In this document: piece after piece, positions 1 through 8,744 of the stretch
Position numbering within the stretch: position 1 is the stretch's first letter
Layout of the letters: each line of letters begins with the position of its first letter
Assembly (NCBI GenBank): GCA_900770335.1
Contig: CAAGKD010000094.1
Span: 65,661-129,660, forward strand
Origin: an uncultured Sutterella sp.
Lineage (GTDB): Bacteria > Pseudomonadota > Gammaproteobacteria > Burkholderiales > Burkholderiaceae_F
Length of the DNA stretch: 64,000 nucleotides
Reading direction: 5' to 3'
Translations under genes and position numbers: made by a program
The notes under the pieces: model-generated
Seen by the model: only the letters and a program-made list of their open reading frames with translations
What the model was told of the DNA's origin: nothing
Databases searched by the model: none

Positions 1-267
1 TCGATTCGCCGGCAGCACGTCGAAGCCCCCGCACTCGCTGCGCCGGACGACGTCGTCAAAGGACTTCAGTCCGAGAAGCAGCTGATAGACGGAGCACTCC
101 ACCTCGCGCTTGTCGATGCCGCATCCCATCGTTCCGTTGCCCTGGGGATCAAGGTCCACGAAGAGCACGCGGCGGCCGCGCAACGCCAGAGCGGCGGCGA
201 GGTTGACGGTGGTGGTGGTCTTGCCGACACCGCCCTTCTGATTGGCAATGCAAAGAACCTGAGCCAT
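1..267 (-). CDS. parA: ParA/Soj chromosome-partitioning ATPase, partial
   Basis: This is the N-terminal 89 codons of a ParA-family Walker ATPase; the rest lies beyond the left edge of the window. The deviant Walker A motif KGGVGKTT is at residues 11-18, and the A' motif FVDLDPQGN follows near residue 40. ParA drives segregation of the origin region together with ParB and parS. It is the distal gene of the minus-strand run mnmE-mnmG-rsmG-marC-parA, starting 61 bases after the MarC-like gene. In related genomes rsmG is usually followed directly by parA-parB, so parB is expected just outside the window, but this is not visible. Confidence 0.93.
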   Translation of the reverse strand, partial: MAQVLCIANQKGGVGKTTTTVNLAAALALRGRRVLFVDLDPQGNGTMGCGIDKREVECSVYQLLLGLKSFDDVVRRSECGGFDVLPANR

Positions 268-328
268 GGAGTGCAGCCGAAGAAAAACGGGGAATGTGAG
301 GTGAATTCTAACGAATGCGTCCGGCCGG

Positions 329-988
329 TCAGGCTCCGAGGCTGAGCCAGAGCTCCGAGAACCCCTTCCAGAAGACGGAGAAGCCCAGGCAGATCAGGAT
401 GAACGCGAAGATTCGCGCGAGCGCGTCCGCGCCTGCAGCGCCTACGGAGCGACTGAAGCGGTCGCTGTAGCGGAAGCACACCCAGATGACGATGACCGTG
501 GCGACGATGGCCGCGAGCGTTCCGCCGAGATTGGTCACCGTGTAGGGCAGGCTCGTGCCGAGAGCCACCGTGACGGCGATCGCGCCCGGTCCCGCGACGA
601 GCGGAAGCGTGAAGGGATAGAAGGCCATTGACTTGAGGCGCGTGCGCGAAAGGCGCGGCGGCGCCTCCTTCTTCTGCGTCTCGTCCTGCGAGGGCGCGTT
701 GAGCGCGTTCCAGCCCGCGGCGAAGAGCACGACGCCGCCCGCGCAGCGCAGCACGCCGACGGAGATTCCAAAGAACCCGAGGATCAAGTGGCCCGCGAAG
801 AGGCACACGAGCAGGATGATGAGCGAGAAGATCGCAATGCGGCCCGCGACGTACGCCCTGTCGGCGTCCGCAAGGTCGCGCGTCATCGTGACGAAGAAGA
901 GCGCCGCGCTGAAGGGATTGATGACCGGCACCAGCGTGGTGAAGGTGTAGACGAAGGCGCTCAGGAAGGTGGCCGAGAGGATGTCCAT
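329..988 (-). CDS. MarC-family integral membrane protein
   Basis: The 219-residue product is hydrophobic, with about six predicted membrane segments, and matches the MarC family (NAAT/MarC, PF01914) in length and in motifs such as [15 protein letters not shown] near the N terminus and [13 protein letters not shown] mid-protein. A charged cytoplasmic loop (about residues 97-117) separates the two halves, as usual for the family. The function of MarC proteins is unsettled; the older link to multiple antibiotic resistance has not held up. It starts 14 bases after rsmG and so is probably co-transcribed, which is an unusual insertion between rsmG and parA. Confidence 0.88.
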   Translation of the reverse strand: MDILSATFLSAFVYTFTTLVPVINPFSAALFFVTMTRDLADADRAYVAGRIAIFSLIILLVCLFAGHLILGFFGISVGVLRCAGGVVLFAAGWNALNAPSQDETQKKEAPPRLSRTRLKSMAFYPFTLPLVAGPGAIAVTVALGTSLPYTVTNLGGTLAAIVATVIVIWVCFRYSDRFSRSVGAAGADALARIFAFILICLGFSVFWKGFSELWLSLGA

Positions 989-1002
989 GATTCTCTTCTC
1001 CT

Positions 1003-1638
1003 TCAGTTGTCGTCGCGAAGGACGATGAGATGGCGCCTCTCGGCGAGGCCCGGGACGGTCATGGGCTCAATGCGCTCGACGGCGACGCCCGCGGGGAGCG
1101 CCGCGATCTCATCGTCCGGGATGACGCCCTTCATCGCGAGCCAGCGCCCGCCCGGAGCGAGCAGGGGGCGCGTGAGGGCGGTGAAGTCCGCGAGCGAGGC
1201 GAATGCCCGGCTCGTGATGAGCTCCCACGCGCCCTTGAGCCTCTCGACGCGGCCGTGGACGGCGTGGAGATTTCTCAGGCTGAGCTCGATCGCCGCCTGA
1301 TTGACGAAAGCGGCCTTCTTGCCGACGGCGTCGATGCCGGTCACCTGAAGGTCCGGGCGCAGAATTGCGATCGGCACGCTCGGGAGCCCTCCGCCGCAGC
1401 CGACGTCCAGGATGCGCGTTGCGTCCGCATCGATGCGAGGCACGAGCGCGGCGGAATCCAGAAGATGGTGCGTGAGCACCTCCTCGGGCCGCCGGATGGC
1501 CGTGAGGTTGTAGACGCGGTTCCATTTGAGAAGGAGCTCCGCGTAGCCCGCGAAGGCGTCGAGCGCGCTCTCGTCGGAGCGCACGCCGAGGGCGGAGAGC
1601 CCTTCGGCCAGGGTCTTTCGGTCAATGATGTCGTTCAT
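1003..1638 (-). CDS. rsmG: 16S rRNA (guanine-527-N7)-methyltransferase RsmG
   Basis: RsmG (GidB) methylates N7 of G527 in 16S rRNA using S-adenosylmethionine. The 211-residue protein has the family's KWNRVYNLTAIR segment (39-50), the SAM-binding motif DVGCGGG (78-84) and the SRAFASL segment, all in the usual order and at the usual length. It starts 15 bases after the mnmG stop, matching the conserved mnmG-rsmG pair. Confidence 0.96.
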   Translation of the reverse strand: MNDIIDRKTLAEGLSALGVRSDESALDAFAGYAELLLKWNRVYNLTAIRRPEEVLTHHLLDSAALVPRIDADATRILDVGCGGGLPSVPIAILRPDLQVTGIDAVGKKAAFVNQAAIELSLRNLHAVHGRVERLKGAWELITSRAFASLADFTALTRPLLAPGGRWLAMKGVIPDDEIAALPAGVAVERIEPMTVPGLAERRHLIVLRDDN

Positions 1639-1653
1639 GGTGTTTTCTCCGGC

Positions 1654-3576
1654 TCAGTCTTCCGCGGCCCGGGCGGCGCGCGCCCCGCCCCTGCGCTTGA
1701 GGTGCACGAGAAGAAGCGCGATCGCCGCGGGCGTGACGCCCGAGATGCGCGAGGCCTGTCCGACCGTCTCGGGCCGGATCGTCCTGAGCTTCTGCCGGAC
1801 CTCGAAGGAAAGGCCCGTGACGGCGTCATAGTCCATGTCGGCGGGGATCGCCAGCGTCTCGCCGGCGAGGTTCCGCTCGATCTCGTCCTTCTGGCGGGTC
1901 ACGTAGCCCGCGTACTTGACCTCGACCTCGACGCGGGTGCGCTCGGGAGCGTCAAGATCAGCGAGGTCGAGCGCAGCCGAGCCGTCCGTGCGGCGCATCG
2001 TGGCGAGCGCGTCAAGCGTGACGCCAGGCCTTGCAAGCAGGCTGCACATGGCGTACTCGCGCTCGATCGGCGTTCCGAGCACGCGCTCGGCCTCGGCGCG
2101 CTCGACGATTCTCGGATTCACCCAGGTTTCGCGAAGCGCCTGCATGGCCCGCTCGATGCGCTCGGTCTTCCTGCAGAAGTGCTCCCAGCGGGCGTCGTCG
2201 ACGAGGCCGAGCCTGCGGCCGGTCTCCGTGAGGCGGGCGTCGGCGTTGTCCTCGCGCAGGGAGAGGCGGTACTCCGCTCGGCTCGTGAACATGCGGTAGG
2301 GCTCGGTGACGCCCTTCGTCGTGAGGTCGTCGACCATGACGCCGATGTAGGCCTCGTCGCGGCGGGGCGTCCAGGCGTCCTTCCCGGCGCTCAGGAGCGC
2401 CGCGTTGACGCCCGCGAGAATGCCCTGCGCGGCGGCCTCCTCATAGCCCGTGGTTCCGTTGATCTGCCCGGCGAAGAAGAGTCCGGGAAGCGCCTTCGTC
2501 TCGAGCGAGCGCTTCAGACCGCGCGGATCGTAGTAGTCGTACTCGATCGCGTAGCCCGGACGGATGAGATGCGCGTTCTCCAGGCCCGGCATCATCCGGA
2601 CCATCCGGTACTGCACGTCAAAGGGCAGGCTCGTCGAGATGCCGTTCGGATAGAACTCGCGCACGTTGAGGCCCTCGGGCTCGAGGAACACCTGATGGCT
2701 GTCCTTCGAGGCGAAGCGCTTGACCTTGTCCTCGATTGAGGGGCAGTACCGGGGGCCGACGCCCCGGATGACGCCCGCGTACATCGGCGAACGGTCGAGG
2801 TTCGCGAGGATGAGCTCATGCATCTCCGGGGTCGTGCGCGTGATCCAGCAGGGGACCTGCCTCGGATGCTCGATCGCCGGCCTCATGAGGGAGAAGACCG
2901 GAACGGGATCAAGGTCGCCCCACTGCTCCTCGCAGCGGCTGAAGTCGATGGTCCGTCCGTCGATGCGCGCCGGCGTGCCCGTCTTGAGCCGCCCCTGCGG
3001 CATGCCGAGCTCCTTGAGGCGCTCGGCGAGCCGAACGCTCGCGGGATCCCCCATGCGGCCGGCCTCATAGTGCTCAAGGCCAATATGCACGAGGCCGTTG
3101 AGGAAGGTGCCCGAGCAGATCACGACCGCGTCCGCATGGAAGCGGACGCCCGTTTTGACGACGACGCCCGCGGCGCGGCCGTTCTCGACGATGAGATCGT
3201 CCGCGGCCATCTGGAACACCGTGAGGCCGCGTTGCCCCTCGATGCGCTCGCGCATGGCCTGCCGGTAGAGCTGCCGGTCGATCTGCGCGCGCGTGGCGTG
3301 CACGGCCGCGCCCTTGGAGGCGTTGAGGATGCGGAACTGGATGCCTGCGGCGTCGGTGACCTGCGCCATGGCGCCGCCCAGGGCGTCGAGCTCCTTGACG
3401 AGATGTCCCTTGCCGATGCCGCCGATTGACGGATTGCACGAAAGCTGGCCGATCGTGTCGAGGTTGTGCGTGATCAGAAGCGTGCGCCGCCCCATGCGGG
3501 CGGCGGCAAGAGCCGCCTCGGCGCCTGCGTGTCCGCAGCCGACGACGATGACGTCAAAGCGTTCTGGATATTCCAT
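1654..3576 (-). CDS. mnmG: tRNA uridine-34 carboxymethylaminomethyl-modifying enzyme MnmG
   Basis: MnmG (GidA) is the FAD-dependent subunit that, with MnmE, installs the 5-carboxymethylaminomethyl group on wobble uridine 34 of certain tRNAs. The 640-residue protein has the Rossmann FAD motif [12 protein letters not shown] (11-22), the [12 protein letters not shown] segment near 47-58, a second conserved cysteine in [10 protein letters not shown], and the C-terminal helical domain that binds MnmE. It lies 27 bases downstream of mnmE and 15 bases upstream of rsmG on the same strand, so the three probably form one transcript. Confidence 0.97.
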   Translation of the reverse strand: MEYPERFDVIVVGCGHAGAEAALAAARMGRRTLLITHNLDTIGQLSCNPSIGGIGKGHLVKELDALGGAMAQVTDAAGIQFRILNASKGAAVHATRAQIDRQLYRQAMRERIEGQRGLTVFQMAADDLIVENGRAAGVVVKTGVRFHADAVVICSGTFLNGLVHIGLEHYEAGRMGDPASVRLAERLKELGMPQGRLKTGTPARIDGRTIDFSRCEEQWGDLDPVPVFSLMRPAIEHPRQVPCWITRTTPEMHELILANLDRSPMYAGVIRGVGPRYCPSIEDKVKRFASKDSHQVFLEPEGLNVREFYPNGISTSLPFDVQYRMVRMMPGLENAHLIRPGYAIEYDYYDPRGLKRSLETKALPGLFFAGQINGTTGYEEAAAQGILAGVNAALLSAGKDAWTPRRDEAYIGVMVDDLTTKGVTEPYRMFTSRAEYRLSLREDNADARLTETGRRLGLVDDARWEHFCRKTERIERAMQALRETWVNPRIVERAEAERVLGTPIEREYAMCSLLARPGVTLDALATMRRTDGSAALDLADLDAPERTRVEVEVKYAGYVTRQKDEIERNLAGETLAIPADMDYDAVTGLSFEVRQKLRTIRPETVGQASRISGVTPAAIALLLVHLKRRGGARAARAAED

Positions 3577-3603
3577 TCGATGTCCTTTCCGGGAGAGCTG
3601 CGG

Positions 3604-4989
3604 TCACTTGCCGATGCAGAACCGGCTGAAGATGATGTCGAGCAGCCCCTCGGCGTCCGTCTCCCCGAGGATCTCCCCAAGAGCGCGGCCGGAGAGCCGA
3701 AGCTCCTCGGCGAGGAGCTCCATCATACCGAAGCCGTCATGCGCGATTCCGAGCGCCCGCCTCAGGTGAATCCCGGCCTCCTCAAGACACTTGAGATGCC
3801 GCTCGCGGGCGAGAAAGAGCTCCTCGGCGCCTCCCGTCATGTCGACCGCATCGAGCACGCGCGAGCGAAGCTCGCCCAGGCCTTCGCCCGTCCGGGCGGA
3901 GAGAACGACGAACCCTCTTCGGGCGAACGCCGCCCGCGCGGCCTCGTCCGCCTTGTCGGCCTTGTTCGCGACGCGGATGAGCGGCACGTCTGGGCGCGCG
4001 ACCGCGCGCACCTGCGCGAGCGCGTCCTCGTCGTCTCCGACGTCGCCCGAGGCGTCCGTGAGCACGAGCACGATGTCCGCGTCGGCGACGGCCCTGAGCG
4101 TGCGCTCGATGCCCTTGCGCTCGACGACGTCGTCCGTTTCGCGCAGGCCCGCCGTGTCGACGATCCGGACCGGCACGCCGTCAAAGGCCGTCCAGTGCTC
4201 GATGCGGTCGCGGGTCGTTCCGGCGATGTCCGTGACGATCGCCACCTCCTCGCCGGCGAATGCGTTGAGAAGGCTCGACTTTCCGACGTTCGGAGAGCCG
4301 ACGAGCGCAACCGTGACGCCCTCGGAGAGCACGACGCCGCGCCGCGCCGTGCGCATGAGCGCGTCGATGCCGTCCGCGGCGCGCTCCATCCTCGAGACGA
4401 TCTCGCCCGAGCGGAGGTCGTCGAGCTCCTCCTCGGGGAAGTCGAGCTCCGCCTCCGTGAGCGCGCGGGCCTCGTCAAGCGCCGAGCCGATCGTCGCGAC
4501 GCGCCTCGAGAAGTCGCCCGAGAGGGACCTCGCAGCGGCGCGCGCTGAAGCCTCGCTCATCGCATCGATCATGCCGCTCACGGCCTCGGCCTGCGCGAGA
4601 TCGATCCGTCCGTTGAGATAGGCGCGCTTCGTGAACTCTCCGGGCTCGGCGATCCGCAGTCCGCAGAAGGCGAGCTTCGCGAGGGCAGCGCGCAGGATGA
4701 GCTTGAGCACCATGGGGCCACCGTGCGCCTGGATCTCGAGCACCGTCTCGCCCGTGTAGCTGCGGGGCGCGGGAAAGAACAGGGTGATCGAGCGGTCAAG
4801 GAGCCGCCCCTCGGCGTCCGTCACGTCAAGAAGATGCGCGTGCCGCGGCTCGAGCGTCCTGCCGGGAAAGAGCGCGGCGATAATGGCCTGTGCCGACTCC
4901 GCGGGGAAGGAGAGGCGGACGATGCCCACCGCGCCCCGGCCCGCCGCCGTCGAGATGGCGATGATCGGAGTCTTGTCATTCATCTGCAT
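3604..4989 (-). CDS. mnmE: tRNA modification GTPase MnmE
   Basis: MnmE (TrmE) is the GTPase and folate-binding partner of MnmG in wobble-uridine modification. The 461-residue sequence shows the N-terminal tetrahydrofolate-binding domain, a helical domain, and an inserted G domain: G1 GSPNVGKSS (231-239), the G2/K-loop region with DIAGTTRD, G3 DTAG, and G4 NKAD. It ends in the invariant CIGK motif whose cysteine is needed for modification. An alternative start two codons downstream (MNDKTP) is possible. Confidence 0.97.
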   Translation of the reverse strand: MQMNDKTPIIAISTAAGRGAVGIVRLSFPAESAQAIIAALFPGRTLEPRHAHLLDVTDAEGRLLDRSITLFFPAPRSYTGETVLEIQAHGGPMVLKLILRAALAKLAFCGLRIAEPGEFTKRAYLNGRIDLAQAEAVSGMIDAMSEASARAAARSLSGDFSRRVATIGSALDEARALTEAELDFPEEELDDLRSGEIVSRMERAADGIDALMRTARRGVVLSEGVTVALVGSPNVGKSSLLNAFAGEEVAIVTDIAGTTRDRIEHWTAFDGVPVRIVDTAGLRETDDVVERKGIERTLRAVADADIVLVLTDASGDVGDDEDALAQVRAVARPDVPLIRVANKADKADEAARAAFARRGFVVLSARTGEGLGELRSRVLDAVDMTGGAEELFLARERHLKCLEEAGIHLRRALGIAHDGFGMMELLAEELRLSGRALGEILGETDAEGLLDIIFSRFCIGK

Positions 4990-5030
4990 GTGGTTTTCTC
5001 CCTGCGGATCTTTCTTTCAAAGGAGCATCG

Positions 5031-5348
5031 ATGTCACTTCAGTCGCCCGGCTCCCCCGGGCGGGGGCGCTTCTTCGGCCCCGCCCTGGTGGGGGCCTGCA
5101 CGGCCGTCATTCTCTCCGTTCCCGCCGCGGCCTGGACGGCGAGGCTTCTCGGAGACACATACTCGGTGCGCGCCGCCATCTACTGCGGCTTTCTGCTCTG
5201 GGTCGTCTGCGGCGCCGTCTGCGTCTTCATGAGAACCTGGCGGGGCGAGCAGGGCCGGCTCACCGGCGGCCGCATTCTGCTCTGGTTTCTCTCCGTCTGG
5301 CTCTGGCCGCTTCTGCTTGCCGCGAGCCTTCTCTCCGGGAGGAAATGA
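5031..5348 (+). CDS. small hypothetical membrane protein
   Basis: A 105-residue protein of unknown family. Three hydrophobic stretches suggest membrane segments at about residues 17-38, 48-66 and 83-100, with short basic loops and a charged C-terminal GRK. The start is supported by a strong Shine-Dalgarno AAAGGAG five bases before the ATG. It sits alone on the plus strand between the minus-strand genes mnmE and yidC, facing yidC tail to tail, with inverted repeats immediately after its stop. I cannot assign a function. Confidence 0.7.
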   Translation: MSLQSPGSPGRGRFFGPALVGACTAVILSVPAAAWTARLLGDTYSVRAAIYCGFLLWVVCGAVCVFMRTWRGEQGRLTGGRILLWFLSVWLWPLLLAASLLSGRK

Positions 5349-5352
5349 GAGA

Positions 5353-5444
5353 AGGCCGGGGCCCCGCCGCCTGCGCGGAGAGCTCCCGGCCTTCCCGATC
5401 AGTCCGTCCGCGCGCCTTCAGGGACGCGCGGGCTGACGGATCCG
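5353..5444. terminator. paired inverted repeats between convergent genes
   Basis: The 98-base gap between the orphan membrane protein and yidC holds a 9-bp perfect inverted repeat (AAGGCCGGG at 5353-5361, CCCGGCCTT at 5386-5394) and, further right, a GC-rich imperfect one built on CCGCGCG/CGCGCGG. Neither has a long T tract, so bidirectional termination is plausible but not certain. Confidence 0.4.
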
Positions 5445-5446
5445 CG

Positions 5447-7141
5447 TCACTTCTGCCTGGCGAGACGCTCGGCGCGCTCGGCGGCGATCGTCTTGTTGAT
5501 CCACCACTGCTGGGCGATCGAGAGGACGTTGTTCGTGAGCCAGTAGAGCACGAGGCCGGCGGCGAACACGAAGAACATCACGGAGAACACCAGCGGCATG
5601 ATGTACATGACCTTGGCCTGGGTCGGATCGGTGGGCTTGGGGTTGAGCAGGATCTGCAGGAACATCGTCACGGCCATCAGGATCGGCAGGACGAACCAGG
5701 GATCGGGCATGGCAAGGTCATGCACCCAGAGGAGCCAGTCCGCGCCGCGCAGCTCGACGGAGCCCTGAAGCACCCAGTAGAGGGCGAGGAACACCGGAAT
5801 CTGCAGGAAGATCGGCAGGCACCCGCCGACCGGGTTGATCTTCTCGTTGCGGTAGAGCTCCATCATCGCCTGATTGAGACGCTGCTTGTCATCCTTGTAC
5901 TTCTCCTGAAGCGCCTTCATGCGCGGCGTGACCTCCTTCATCCTCGCCATCGAGCGGTAGCCCGCGGCGGAGATCGGGTAGAGGACGGCCTTCACGAGGC
6001 AGGTGAGCAGGACGATGGCCCAGCCCCAGTTCCCGACAATGCCGTAGAGGAACGACAGCAGCCAGTAGATGGGCTTGGCGAGGAACGTGAGCCAGCCGTA
6101 GTCGACGACGAGCTCCAGGCCCGGAGCGAGCTGCTCAAGGCGGTTCTGCTCCTGCGGGCCGGAGTAGAAGACCGCGCGGTCAGTCTCCTCGGCGCCCGGA
6201 GCGAGGGACTTCATCGAAACGATCGTTCCGACGGAGTACAGATCCTTGGAGACCTCGCGGGCGTAGTTCTGGCGGCTCTCGCCCTGGGCGGGGATCCAAG
6301 CGCTCACGAAGTGGTGCTGGATCATCGCGAGCCAGCCGTTGTCCGTGTGCTCGACGTAGGAGGCGTCCTTCTTGCGGATGTCCGAGAAGTCAAGCTTCTG
6401 GAAGTTCTCCTCGCTCGTGTAGAACGCCGGGCCGGTGAAGGTCGAGTACATCGAGCTCTCGCCGGCGGGCTTGGAGGAGTCGCGCGTGATCTGGTAGTAG
6501 ATCTGCGGCGTGACGGACTCGCCCGAGACGTTCTTCACGGTCGTGGCGACCTCGATGCCGTAGTTGCCGCGCTTGAAGGAGTAGGTCTTGGTGACCTTGA
6601 CGCCGCCCTTCTCAGCCTCGAAGACGACCTCAAGGTCGTCGGCGCCGTCCATGCTGAGCTTCTGGCTCACGAGGCGGAATTCGTCGGCGTGCGTCGGCCA
6701 GGCGCCGCCCACGAGGCCGCTCTGAGCGACGTAGGTGTGCTCGCCCGCGACGTCGAGCAGCTTCACGTTGCCGAGGTCGTCGGCGGGCTTGCGGCCGAGG
6801 ATCATGCCGGCGAGGCCGACCTCCGTCCAGTCCGCCTGCTGCGGGAAGAGAAGCATCTCGGTGCCGACGATGCGGGCGCCCTGCAGGTCAAAGGTAACCT
6901 TGAGGCGGTCGGTCGTCACAACCACGGGCTCCCGGGCGGGAGCGGCGGCCATGACGGGAGCCTCCTGCTTCGCGGCGGCGGCCGGAATGTCCGCGACGCC
7001 GCTCTCATTCTGAACGACGGCCTGCTCGGCTCCGCCGAAGAAGGACTTTCCACCCTTGTAGACCTGATAGTTGTCCCAAAGCATGAAAAGCGAGCCGAAA
7101 AGAATCACCCACAGAAGGGCGCGCTGAACTTCTCTTCCCAT
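5447..7141 (-). CDS. yidC: membrane protein insertase YidC
   Basis: YidC inserts and folds inner-membrane proteins alone or with SecYEG. The 564-residue product has the Gram-negative layout: an N-terminal membrane anchor (about 5-23), a large periplasmic beta-sandwich domain (about 60-340), and the conserved five-segment insertase core from about residue 360, including KAVLYPISAAGYRSMARM and GGCLPIFLQIPVFLALYW. It ends in a short basic tail (RAERLARQK). It is the last gene of the rpmH-rnpA-yidD-yidC cluster, 24 bases after yidD. Confidence 0.97.
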   Translation of the reverse strand: MGREVQRALLWVILFGSLFMLWDNYQVYKGGKSFFGGAEQAVVQNESGVADIPAAAAKQEAPVMAAAPAREPVVVTTDRLKVTFDLQGARIVGTEMLLFPQQADWTEVGLAGMILGRKPADDLGNVKLLDVAGEHTYVAQSGLVGGAWPTHADEFRLVSQKLSMDGADDLEVVFEAEKGGVKVTKTYSFKRGNYGIEVATTVKNVSGESVTPQIYYQITRDSSKPAGESSMYSTFTGPAFYTSEENFQKLDFSDIRKKDASYVEHTDNGWLAMIQHHFVSAWIPAQGESRQNYAREVSKDLYSVGTIVSMKSLAPGAEETDRAVFYSGPQEQNRLEQLAPGLELVVDYGWLTFLAKPIYWLLSFLYGIVGNWGWAIVLLTCLVKAVLYPISAAGYRSMARMKEVTPRMKALQEKYKDDKQRLNQAMMELYRNEKINPVGGCLPIFLQIPVFLALYWVLQGSVELRGADWLLWVHDLAMPDPWFVLPILMAVTMFLQILLNPKPTDPTQAKVMYIMPLVFSVMFFVFAAGLVLYWLTNNVLSIAQQWWINKTIAAERAERLARQK

Positions 7142-7165
7142 AAAGCGCTCTTGAGTCCTGAGTAA

Positions 7166-7495
7166 TTAGAAATTGTGGAAGAGGGACCGTCCGCCGTTGC
7201 CGCGGCGCTCCCCGTCATCACGATCCTGAGCCCTGTCGTCCGGACACCCTCCGCAGAGGCACCGCCAGCCGAAGCGCGCAGGAACGGGATCATAACCTCT
7301 GCCGCCGAACGGATGGCACCGCAATATGCGACCGAGTGCGAGCAGACTTCCGCGGATCGCTCCGTGTCGCTCGACCGCCTCCATGGCGTACTGCGAGCAG
7401 GTGGGCAGATAGCGGCATTCGCGCCCGACCCAGGGAGAGAGCGTGAGCTGATAGAGCCGGATGAGCCCCTTGAGCGCCGCCGTCGCGAGACTCAT
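7166..7495 (-). CDS. yidD: membrane protein insertion efficiency factor YidD
   Basis: A 109-residue YidD-family protein (PF01809), a membrane-associated helper of the YidC/Sec insertion route. The signature [19 protein letters not shown] (27-45) is followed by [18 protein letters not shown]. The remaining roughly 35 residues form a polar, Cys-containing tail longer than in many homologues. Its ATG overlaps the rnpA stop by four bases, indicating translational coupling. Confidence 0.93.
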   Translation of the reverse strand: MSLATAALKGLIRLYQLTLSPWVGRECRYLPTCSQYAMEAVERHGAIRGSLLALGRILRCHPFGGRGYDPVPARFGWRCLCGGCPDDRAQDRDDGERRGNGGRSLFHNF

Positions 7496-7953
7496 GAGGC
7501 GGTCCCGCCTTCGCGGGCGCGCCGACGGCGGCCGGCCCGGCGAATCGTCTCGCGCATGAGCGCGCAGGCGTCCTCGTGAAGGGTCTTCTTCAATGCGCTT
7601 CTTGACTGCGCTTCGAGCGAGCGAAGCGCGACCTTGAGGCGAAGGGAGACGTCAAGCCCGGCGTCCGGACCGATCTGCTCGCGCAGCTCCGCAAGCGCCT
7701 GCCTCGCGGCCTCCCTCAGGGCGCGCTTGACGATCGCGCGGTCGACGGAAAGCGGCGAATTGCGCTTTCCGACCGTGATTCCCACGCGCACGCGGCCCTT
7801 CTCCGCATTCTCTAGGCATCCGGCGCTGAAGCATGCAGAATGAACGCGGAACGAATTGTCGCCCCGCGTTCTCAATATGACCCCGAAGTCCTCCGTCCTG
7901 ATGAGGCGGCTCGTTCGGGGAAAGCCGAATTTCTTCGTCTGCCTGTCGGACAC
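7492..7953 (-). CDS. rnpA: ribonuclease P protein component
   Basis: RnpA binds the catalytic RNA of RNase P and helps position pre-tRNA leaders. The 153-residue protein begins with the typical [13 protein letters not shown] segment and has the central VGITVGKRN strand. The family's RNR-type helix is represented by [14 protein letters not shown], so the first Arg-Asn-Arg of the classical signature is changed while the following KR..RE is kept. A basic C-terminal tail ([11 protein letters not shown]) makes it longer than the roughly 120 residues common for the family. The chosen start is GTG. It lies 32 bases after rpmH and overlaps yidD. Confidence 0.93.
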   Translation of the reverse strand: MSDRQTKKFGFPRTSRLIRTEDFGVILRTRGDNSFRVHSACFSAGCLENAEKGRVRVGITVGKRNSPLSVDRAIVKRALREAARQALAELREQIGPDAGLDVSLRLKVALRSLEAQSRSALKKTLHEDACALMRETIRRAGRRRRAREGGTAS

Positions 7954-7985
7954 GGCACTGTCCCGCCGTGACGTCAGCCCGCCGA

Positions 7986-8126
7986 TCAGAGGGCGAGAAC
8001 GTGACGGCCCTTGGCGCGACGGCGGGCGAGGACACGGCGGCCGCCCTTGGTGCGGCTGCGGACGAGGAAGCCGTGCGTGCGGGCGCGCTTGGTCTTGGAG
8101 GGCTGATAGGTACGCTTGGTAGCCAT
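7986..8126 (-). CDS. rpmH: 50S ribosomal protein L34
   Basis: The 46-residue product starts [20 protein letters not shown] and ends in the L34 hallmark [15 protein letters not shown]. The start is set by homology and by the purine-rich Shine-Dalgarno AAAGGAAA upstream; an in-frame extension to 8246 is rejected. It is the first gene of the rpmH-rnpA-yidD-yidC operon and has its own near-consensus promoter upstream (complement 8295-8323). Confidence 0.98.
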   Translation of the reverse strand: MATKRTYQPSKTKRARTHGFLVRSRTKGGRRVLARRRAKGRHVLAL

Positions 8127-8294
8127 GATTGTTTCCTTTGTCTCGAGGGAGAAGCCTGCGGGGAGAGGGCTCTCATCCCTGCGGCAATGAAGAATCCAGA
8201 GAAGCGGCGCATCCGGCCGCTCTGACGCATTCCTCTTGGTCTCCAACGCCCCCCTGAAGGGAGCCGGACTGGAGGAAGCCTAGAAAAGTTCGCT

Positions 8295-8323
8295 ATTACA
8301 CATCAATCGGCTGACCTTGTCAA
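8295..8323 (-). promoter_or_regulatory. sigma70 promoter of rpmH-rnpA-yidD-yidC
   Basis: On the minus strand a perfect -35 TTGACA (complement 8318-8323) is separated by exactly 17 bases from a -10 TGTAAT (complement 8295-8300). This is the best sigma70 match seen in the window. Transcription would start near 8288, giving an rpmH leader of about 160 bases. A DnaA-box-like TGTGGAAAA (8334-8342) lies just upstream of the -35. Confidence 0.8.
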
Positions 8324-8575
8324 TCGACAGGCCTGTGGAAAATTTCGATTTCCCTCAGGTTCTTCGCGAGCCTGGGACGGCTCCCGAAACGCATGGGCTT
8401 GTTGCGTCACCCGCCGCACCACAACATATAGCGTTCTTACTTGAGGAAAACACTCCTCTTGGTATCCCGCCGCCGAATGAAAGCGGATGCTCTCCTATCT
8501 TGCCTAGCGGCAGTGGCGATCCAATTGAGCCTCCCCCGACGGACCCTCGTCCGGCGCCGCGAAGACCTCCTCCAT

Positions 8576-8600
8576 TGTGGATAACTTTTTCACTTATAAT
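8576..8600 (+). promoter_or_regulatory. dnaA promoter with overlapping DnaA box
   Basis: A perfect -10 hexamer TATAAT is at 8595-8600. The region 17 bases upstream (8572-8577, CCATTG) is a weak -35. The perfect DnaA box TGTGGATAA (8576-8584) lies between and over these elements, and a one-mismatch box TTGTCCACA (8617-8625) lies just downstream of the expected start near 8607. The layout is what autorepression of dnaA by DnaA would need; regulation itself is inference. Confidence 0.65.
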
Positions 8601-8744
8601 TCAATGAAATACGGAGTTGTCCACACGGAACGCACGCCTTCCGCGCTTCCCCACGCAGGGTTTGAAGCTACAATCAAAGGTTCCGCCGACCGAAACGCTC
8701 CTGATATATCGGCCATTTCCTTCGTCAATCCTCCGCTTCCCGCT

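Larger units (their letters stand above)
8127..8744. other. rpmH-dnaA intergenic region with DnaA boxes
   Basis: This 618-base gap divides leftward genes (rpmH side) from rightward genes (dnaA side). It contains the rpmH promoter and three DnaA-box-like sites: TGTGGAAAA at 8334-8342 (reverse of TTTTCCACA), a perfect reverse box TGTGGATAA at 8576-8584, and TTGTCCACA at 8617-8625 (one mismatch). The central part (8345-8570) shows no convincing gene; a short proline-rich reading frame there lacks coding support. This is the textbook origin position in relatives, but the number of boxes and the AT-rich content are lower than in the 14920-15330 gap. Confidence 0.65.

Noticed and set aside
4784..7165. 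793-codon open frame antisense to yidC
   Set aside because: GC-rich third positions remove stops on the other strand. The translation is rich in Arg, Gly and His without domains, while the yidC strand shows clear homology.
8317..8607. 96-codon proline-rich reading frame in the rpmH-dnaA gap
   Set aside because: It starts with TTG inside the rpmH promoter, lacks a ribosome-binding site, has no recognisable domain, and runs across a DnaA box near the dnaA promoter.
8577..8744. In-frame N-terminal extension of dnaA
   Set aside because: It would place the start before the likely dnaA transcription start and over DnaA boxes; family alignment starts at MQEFWQQC.
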